The notes under the pieces were generated by a model. That model worked only from the letters and a program-made list of their open reading frames with translations. It was not told the DNA's origin and did not search any database. Position numbers and translations under genes: made by a program. A stretch of 8,826 bases of DNA from a bacterium (lineage in GTDB: Bacteria > BMS3Abin14), in contig JALHUC010000043.1 of NCBI GenBank assembly GCA_022865845.1, positions 1-8,826 on the forward strand, in the 5' to 3' direction. This document shows positions 7,071 to 8,826 of the stretch, piece after piece (position 1 is the stretch's first letter; each line of letters starts with the position of its first letter).

Positions 7071-8024
7071 CTAACTCGCTTCGGGCGGGGCCACGTATGC
7101 CTGGTCGCCGCCCTTTTCCTTGGCCGTGTAAAGAGCTTTGTCAGCTGCTACAATGAGTTCGTCGGATGTGGCTGATACCATGGAATCACTGGCCACTACG
7201 CCGATACTTGCCTCAATGAAGTGTTCAATCCCGTTGGCGGTGATTGGGATCGCCAGGCGCTCCAGGACCTGGTCGGCCACATTCTTGCCACCCTCGGAAT
7301 CAGTCTGGGTCAGAAGGAGGGCGAATTCGTCCCCTCCGTATCGGGCCAGAATGTCCGTTTCTCTAAGGCCGTTCTGAAGGCGGCTGGCAACCTCTTTAAG
7401 GACAAAATCGCCATGGCGATGGCCGTGGGTGTCGTTGACATCCTTGAAGTTGTCCAGGTCCAGGATCAGCAGCGTAAACGGTGTAGAATACCTGCGGCCT
7501 CTTTTGACCTCATCCTCCAGTTTGTCGATAAAAAAACGATAGTTCGGGATGCCGGTCAACCCGTCGGTAATGGCCATCTCTTCCAGCAGTTTGTTCTTGG
7601 TTTTGAGTTCTTCCGACAGGTTTTTTATCCGGAGCATGGCCTTGATCTTGGCGAGTAATAGTGTTGTGTTGAACGGCTTGGTAATGTAATCGTCGGCGCC
7701 GGCGTCGATTCCTTTCATTATATCTTCCGGCTGGTCTTTAACCGTGACCAGAAAGATCATCGTGTCGGCTTGAACCGGGTTGGATTTAATACGGTGACAA
7801 ACTTCAAGACCATCCATGCCCCTTCCGGTAGGTGATTCCGGGTCAGGAAGCATGACATCGAGGAGAACGAGATCAAAAGGCCCCTCATCTTCGAGGATCT
7901 GCAGGGCAGCAGCGCCCGTGAAGACACTGCTTACATTATAGCCTTCCGACTCCACTATTTTGCGCAGGATCTCGTTCAGGCCGGGGTTGTCTTCAACAAT
8001 AAGGATCTGTGATCCTTGGCTCAT
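7071..8024 (-). CDS. Receiver-GGDEF response regulator, probable diguanylate cyclase (PleD-like)
   Basis: This 317-residue protein should make cyclic di-GMP from two GTP in the cytosol when its receiver is phosphorylated. The receiver (about 6-125) has the acidic pair E11-D12, phosphoacceptor D56 (LVLLDVMLP), T94 and K116 (TKPF). Residues 61-68 (DPESPTGR) are an insertion between the usual LP and GMDG of the loop after the phosphorylation site. A helical linker (about 126-150) leads to a GGDEF domain (about 151-310). That domain has DGLTGIPN, the DLDNFKDVND metal/substrate block, and an intact active-site GGDEF at 230-234. R221-E-T-D224 lies five residues before it, as a product-inhibition I-site should. 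It has one receiver, whereas Caulobacter PleD has two. The ATG is 13 nt after the upstream receiver gene, so co-transcription is very likely; only a weak purine-rich ribosome site (AAAAGAG) precedes it. The output, motility versus biofilm or cell-cycle control, cannot be told. Confidence 0.95.
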   Translation of the reverse strand: MSQGSQILIVEDNPGLNEILRKIVESEGYNVSSVFTGAAALQILEDEGPFDLVLLDVMLPDPESPTGRGMDGLEVCHRIKSNPVQADTMIFLVTVKDQPEDIMKGIDAGADDYITKPFNTTLLLAKIKAMLRIKNLSEELKTKNKLLEEMAITDGLTGIPNYRFFIDKLEDEVKRGRRYSTPFTLLILDLDNFKDVNDTHGHRHGDFVLKEVASRLQNGLRETDILARYGGDEFALLLTQTDSEGGKNVADQVLERLAIPITANGIEHFIEASIGVVASDSMVSATSDELIVAADKALYTAKEKGGDQAYVAPPEAS

Positions 8025-8037
8025 TCAAATACTCTTT

Positions 8038-8406
8038 TCATGGGCGGAGGTGCCTGAGTTTTCCTATGATCTCGTTGATCTTGAACGGTTTGGTTATATA
8101 ATCGGCAGCTCCCAGATCCAACCCTTCCTGAACCATATCTGCCTGATCCATGGCGGAGATAAGAAATACAGGGACTCCGGCTGTGGCAGGATTGTTCTTG
8201 ATAGCTTTGAGAAACTCGAGGCCGGTCAGCCGCGGCATCATTATGTCAGTGATGACAACATCGGGTTTCTGTTCCTCAACGGCGAGTAGGGCCTCAAAAC
8301 CGTTTTCGGCGGTTATCACATCAAACCCGTTCTCGGTAAGACCGTTTTTAAGAAGATTAATGATGAACGATTCATCGTCTACAATAAGAACTTTAGTATT
8401 TGACAT
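8038..8406 (-). CDS. Single-domain response regulator (CheY/DivK-like receiver)
   Basis: This is a stand-alone phosphoreceiver of 122 residues with no output domain. Visible landmarks are acidic residues D10-D11 (VLIVDDE), phosphoacceptor D54 (VVITDIMMP), switch residue S84 (FLISAMD) and K106 (YITKPF). It presumably accepts phosphate from a histidine kinase encoded elsewhere and acts by protein contact, or works as a phosphate shuttle. I chose ATG at 8406 because AAAGGG lies 8 nt upstream. An in-frame TTG at 8427 would add seven residues, but it would turn that ribosome site into coding sequence. The gene is first in a two-gene leftward operon with the receiver-GGDEF gene 13 nt downstream, an order like divK-pleD. 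It could equally be a CheY paralogue; no chemotaxis gene is in view. Confidence 0.93.
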   Translation of the reverse strand: MSNTKVLIVDDESFIINLLKNGLTENGFDVITAENGFEALLAVEEQKPDVVITDIMMPRLTGLEFLKAIKNNPATAGVPVFLISAMDQADMVQEGLDLGAADYITKPFKINEIIGKLRHLRP

Positions 8407-8441
8407 TTGAAGTTCCCTTTCCCTCAAGGTGTGTTTCTGAT

Positions 8442-8470
8442 AATTTATGTAATATGCCCCATAAAATCAA
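8442..8470 (-). promoter_or_regulatory. Candidate sigma70-type promoter for the receiver/cyclase operon
   Basis: Read on the minus strand, TTGATT (8470-8465, -35-like, 4 of 6) is followed after exactly 17 nt by TAAATT (8447-8442, -10-like, 4 of 6). The start of transcription would fall near 8435, about 30 nt before the ATG at 8406. The match is modest, but position and spacing fit. The divergent gap 8407-8494 must also hold the rarA promoter. TAAAAT (8462-8467) and TAATAT (8450-8455) are -10-like on the plus strand, but I found no good -35 for either. Confidence 0.4.
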
Positions 8471-8494
8471 GGAAATTACGGGAGTTCGCAATCT

Positions 8495-8826
8495 ATGAGT
8501 ACTGGAGATCTTTTCCCCCAGGAGCGTTCGGACCGAACGGCCCCGGGTTCTGGGCCCCTGGCGGACAGAATGAGGCCGGCCCTTCTGGAGGAGTTTGTCG
8601 GGCAGGAAGAGCTCATGGGAACGGGGGCCATTCTAAGACGAATGATCGAAGAGGATCGGCTGGCTTCGGTGATCTTCTGGGGACCTCCGGGCACAGGAAA
8701 AACCACTCTTGCGCGTCTTATAGCCGATAAAACAGGGTCGATGTTTATGTCTTACAGTGCTGTGACGTCTGGATCCAGGGAGATGAAGGAAGTCATGGCC
8801 ACGGCGCGGGAACTGAGGCGCAGGTC
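8495..8826 (+). CDS. rarA: Replication-associated recombination protein RarA/MgsA, AAA+ ATPase (3' end outside window)
   Basis: RarA (MgsA; eukaryotic WRNIP1/Mgs1 family) is a clamp-loader-like AAA+ ATPase that acts on single-strand gaps and stalled replication forks. The first 110 codons are present and the frame runs off the right edge. After a short variable leader come the family signature PLADRMRP (residues 21-28), EEFVGQEEL, and VIFWGPPGTGKTTLARLIA with Walker A at 63-71. Then comes a FMSYSAVTSGSREMKEVMATAREL stretch matching the usual LSAV-x-x-G-x-x-(D/E) segment. Walker B, sensor motifs and the tetramerisation end lie outside. The ATG at 8495 has GGGAG 10 nt upstream. The family also resembles RuvB and the clamp-loader subunits, but PLADRMRP with FVGQ and FWGPPGTGKTT points to RarA. 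It is divergent from the receiver operon across an 88-bp shared promoter region. Confidence 0.94.
   Translation, partial: MSTGDLFPQERSDRTAPGSGPLADRMRPALLEEFVGQEELMGTGAILRRMIEEDRLASVIFWGPPGTGKTTLARLIADKTGSMFMSYSAVTSGSREMKEVMATARELRRR

Noticed and set aside
6974..7156. 60-codon plus-strand frame between the palindrome and the cyclase gene
   Set aside because: It has no convincing ribosome site or motif, and its second half is antisense to the end of the cyclase gene.
7221..7658. 145-codon plus-strand open frame opposite the cyclase gene
   Set aside because: The minus strand encodes clear GGDEF-domain motifs across the whole stretch. The plus-strand protein has no recognisable feature.
8407..8427. 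TTG at 8427 as the start of the single-domain receiver
   Set aside because: It would add MRERELQ, which is not part of a receiver fold and is the translated ribosome-binding region. ATG 8406 fits the usual receiver N-terminus.
8407..8730. 107-codon plus-strand frame crossing the divergent gap and the rarA start
   Set aside because: It overlaps RarA signature residues in another frame and has no protein-like features. The rarA frame is the real one.
1..8826. A defence island, prophage or biosynthetic cluster
   Set aside because: All genes belong to widespread housekeeping or signalling families. No integrase, transposase, toxin, nuclease pair or modification enzyme was found.

Overview
This is an ordinary chromosomal segment of a Gram-negative bacterium, moderately GC-rich and densely packed. 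It holds five complete or nearly complete genes and one partial gene, and the strand changes once on each side of a two-gene signalling operon. The amidase has a cleavable signal peptide and an AMIN domain, which fits a diderm envelope. The order mutS - TPR/AMIN/amidase - glnD, together with the style of the proteins, suggests a deltaproteobacterial (Desulfobacterota-type) organism or a relative. That placement is an inference from general knowledge and is not proven by this window.

Layout. Plus strand, 1-6767: the 3' part of mutS (mismatch repair; about 80-90 N-terminal residues lie left of the window), a periplasmic N-acetylmuramoyl-L-alanine amidase, and glnD (bifunctional uridylyltransferase/uridylyl-removing enzyme for PII). 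The genes overlap by 8 nt and 4 nt, so they look co-transcribed and translationally coupled. The gap 6768-7070 has no gene. Most of it is a GC-rich imperfect palindrome of about 179 bp (6766-6944) that starts inside the glnD stop codon.

Minus strand, 8406-7071: a two-gene signalling operon read leftward. A single-domain CheY/DivK-like receiver comes first. After 13 nt follows a receiver-GGDEF diguanylate cyclase with an intact active-site motif and an intact inhibitory I-site. The 88-bp divergent gap 8407-8494 carries a plausible promoter for this operon. Plus strand, 8495 to the right edge: the first 110 codons of rarA (mgsA), an AAA+ ATPase that acts at stalled replication forks.

How the genes relate: mutS and rarA serve genome maintenance, the amidase serves cell-wall remodelling and daughter-cell separation, and glnD senses nitrogen status. 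The receiver pair converts phosphorylation signals into cyclic di-GMP. No dedicated defence, phage, CRISPR or biosynthetic system is visible. The least explained item is the large palindrome behind glnD. Smaller points of interest are the TPR-amidase fusion, the divK-pleD-like gene pair, and an eight-residue insertion beside the phosphorylation site of the cyclase.
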